From contig JAIRWE010000142.1 of NCBI GenBank assembly GCA_031253365.1, positions 1 to 7,581 of the forward strand: a stretch of DNA of 7,581 nucleotides, in the 5' to 3' direction. The position numbers and the translations under genes are program-made. The notes beneath the pieces are model-generated. The model ran no database searches. It was not told where the DNA came from and saw nothing but the letters and a program-made list of their open reading frames with translations. Source of the DNA: Oscillospiraceae bacterium (GTDB lineage: Bacteria; Bacillota; Clostridia; Oscillospirales; Ruminococcaceae). This document shows positions 6,747-7,581 of the stretch, in pieces (positions within the stretch are counted from its first letter, which is position 1; each line of letters opens with the position of its first letter).

Positions 6747-7295
6747 CAACAGCCTGTTCCCCCGCAGTTTCAGCAACCGCAGCAGTCTGTTCCCCCGCAG
6801 CTTCAGCAACCGCAACAGTCTGTTCCCCCGCAGTTTCCCTCGCAACAGCCCGTAGCGGAATACGGACCGCCGCCCGTTATCGGTGATATGCGCGTCGGGA
6901 AGAACAATACCGGAGCCGTGGTCGGCGTTCTCGCCGGGGTGGCGGTCGTCGCGGCTTTGTTGTGGATTTTCGTGATTTCTCCCGGCGGAGCCGAGAAGGT
7001 CGCGTTGGATTACGTAAAGGAGCAAATCACGAGCAGCGGCGTCGATTACAGCGAATACGGCGCGAAAATAAGTTACAAAGTCGCCCATAAAGACAGCGGT
7101 AAGGGTCTGTATGTGGTGGACGTGGCGATAAGCATGACTTACGAGGGCGTAACCATGAGCGGCGGCACGCTTGTAATAATCAAGGTTGACGGGAAAAACG
7201 CGAGTGAATTCGACGATTTCAGTTACGGCGACATGGGGTATTATGACAGAGACGAGGCGCTGTCGAACGCGAAGGAACGCGTGAAAGATTATTGA
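6591..7295 (+). CDS. Zinc-ribbon, Q/P-repeat, single-helix protein with C-terminal outside domain
   Basis: The protein has 234 residues, with AAGGAG (6579-6584) six bases before the ATG and a 21-base gap after the previous gene. Residues 1-22 are the zinc ribbon (C4, C7, C17, C20). Residues 28-89 form the longest Gln/Pro linker of the three, with an 11-residue unit (PQFQQPQQxVP) repeated in tandem. One strong helix at about 107-129 follows a basic patch (RVGKNN), so the zinc ribbon should be inside and residues 130-234 outside. The outer domain starts with a likely helix (GGAEKVALDYVKEQI), continues with alternating strands (SYKVAH, YVVDVAISM, GTLVIIKV), and ends in an acidic, Tyr-rich tail. 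This layout resembles small alpha/beta domains on other single-pass zinc-ribbon proteins, but no named family was recognised. It is the last gene of the operon and is followed by a strong hairpin. A ligand-binding or scaffold role is a guess. Confidence 0.92.
   Translation: MYACSKCGGALNPDGVCPNCGTVHNISPQQPVQQQFQQPPPQQPVQPQFQQPQQPVPPQFQQPQQSVPPQLQQPQQSVPPQFPSQQPVAEYGPPPVIGDMRVGKNNTGAVVGVLAGVAVVAALLWIFVISPGGAEKVALDYVKEQITSSGVDYSEYGAKISYKVAHKDSGKGLYVVDVAISMTYEGVTMSGGTLVIIKVDGKNASEFDDFSYGDMGYYDRDEALSNAKERVKDY
6729..6827 (+). repeat. Three in-frame 33-bp tandem repeats in the Q/P linker
   Basis: Units 6729-6761, 6762-6794 and 6795-6827 encode PQFQQPQQPVP, PQFQQPQQSVP and PQLQQPQQSVP. A decayed fourth unit (PQFPSQQPVAE) runs to 6860. 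Unit length is a multiple of three, so gain or loss of a copy changes linker length without breaking the frame. Confidence 0.92.
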
Positions 7296-7341
7296 CAGAC
7301 TGCTTATATGTAAAGCGGCTTTTCCCCGCAAAGCAAAGACA

Positions 7342-7379
7342 AAGCCCCGCTCAACCGAATTTTCGGCTTAGCGGGGCTT
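7342..7379 (+). terminator. Strong GC hairpin ending the zinc-ribbon operon
   Basis: AAGCCCCGCT (7342-7351) and AGCGGGGCTT (7370-7379) form a perfect 10-bp stem, with an inner CCGA/TCGG stem in the loop (7355-7358 and 7363-7366). It lies 46 bases after the last stop codon and before the next promoter. The usual T-run is missing directly after the stem (only TTG); a TTTTTT tract comes about 18 bases later (7397-7402). Termination is likely from position and stem strength, but the missing adjacent U-tract lowers certainty. Confidence 0.65.
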
Positions 7380-7426
7380 GCGAATGTCTAAGCGAATTTT
7401 TTGTGCAAAATACAACGAAACCCCGC

Positions 7427-7455
7427 TTGACAACTGCGCCGAACGGCGATATAAT
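7427..7455 (+). promoter_or_regulatory. Perfect consensus sigma70/sigmaA promoter with inverted repeat in spacer
   Basis: TTGACA (7427-7432), a 17-base spacer and TATAAT (7450-7455) match the consensus exactly. The start would be near 7462, giving a leader of about 19 bases that includes AAGGAG (7466-7471). The spacer contains CGCCG-AA-CGGCG (7437-7448), a short palindrome between the -35 and -10 boxes where a repressor could bind. Confidence 0.88.
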
Positions 7456-7480
7456 AGACGCAGATAAGGAGTGAGATACT

Positions 7481-7581
7481 ATGGTTGATTATCAGGTAGA
7501 ACTTGAGCAGTTGGCTTTCGCCGGAAAATATGTCAGTGTAAAAACAGACGGTCGTGGGCGTATAGTTGGAAAGTTTATAGG
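7481..7581 (+). CDS. Hypothetical protein, N-terminal fragment (3' partial)
   Basis: The ATG at 7481 has AAGGAG nine bases upstream and a perfect promoter 26 bases before it, so the start is secure. Only 33 complete codons are visible: MVDYQVELEQLAFAGKY and on through DGRGRIVGKFIG to the window end. The fragment has no signal peptide or membrane helix. The alternating pattern GKYVSVKTDGRGRIVGKF suggests a small beta-rich fold, such as an Sm-like or SH3-like barrel. That is too short to call, and I do not recognise the family. The frame remains open at the edge. Confidence 0.75.
   Translation, partial: MVDYQVELEQLAFAGKYVSVKTDGRGRIVGKFI

Noticed and set aside
6683..6860. CRISPR array
   Set aside because: The repeats are tandem without unique spacers, are in frame and encode a Q/P linker.
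6603..7331. Minus-strand open frame of 242 codons opposite the third zinc-ribbon gene
   Set aside because: Its Leu/Arg-rich repeats are the reverse reading of CAG/CAA/CCG codons; there is no start context, and the + frame has clear domains and a ribosome site.
7292..7474. Short + frame after the third zinc-ribbon gene
   Set aside because: It runs through the terminator hairpin and the next promoter, overlaps the previous stop and has no ribosome site.

Overview
The window looks like an ordinary bacterial chromosome segment of intermediate GC. Every supported gene lies on the + strand and gaps are short. Most genes have a strong purine-rich Shine-Dalgarno site, and two promoters are close to the sigma70/sigmaA consensus. 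The gene content (BspA-type LRR_5 repeats, zinc-ribbon membrane proteins with Q/P-rich linkers, an ACSF2/YngI-like acyl-CoA synthetase) fits an anaerobic gut-type lineage such as Clostridia/Oscillospiraceae or a spirochaete. The sequence alone does not settle the phylum. No rRNA, tRNA, CRISPR array, insertion sequence or phage gene was seen, and no stretch over 300 bases lacks a gene.

Region 1 (1-2055) is the 3' part of a gene cut by the window edge. It encodes the end of a sugar-phosphate isomerase/epimerase-like TIM barrel fused in frame to a complete AMP-forming acyl-CoA synthetase. Region 2 (2116-4877) holds three genes that may be co-transcribed. They are a four-helix membrane protein whose last helices resemble TRADD-N-associated membrane domains, a leaderless 19-unit leucine-rich-repeat protein, and a 55-residue protein that looks like the toxin-binding tail of a RelB/DinJ antitoxin without its DNA-binding half or a toxin. 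A weak A/T hairpin follows.

Region 3 (4924-7379) is a clear transcription unit: a near-perfect promoter, three tightly spaced genes (gaps of 27 and 21 bases) and a strong hairpin at the end. All three proteins start with nearly the same zinc ribbon plus Q/P-rich linker, which then leads into three unrelated membrane segments: Yip1-like with five helices, unknown with four helices, and a single helix with an outside domain. The heads are over 90% identical in DNA while the bodies share nothing visible. Region 4 (7427-end) is a second consensus promoter driving a gene cut off after 33 codons.

The most notable points are the TIM-barrel/acyl-CoA-synthetase fusion, the shared head on three different bodies, and the possible conflict-system flavour of region 2. 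The last is speculative. No complete, clearly new system is demonstrated.
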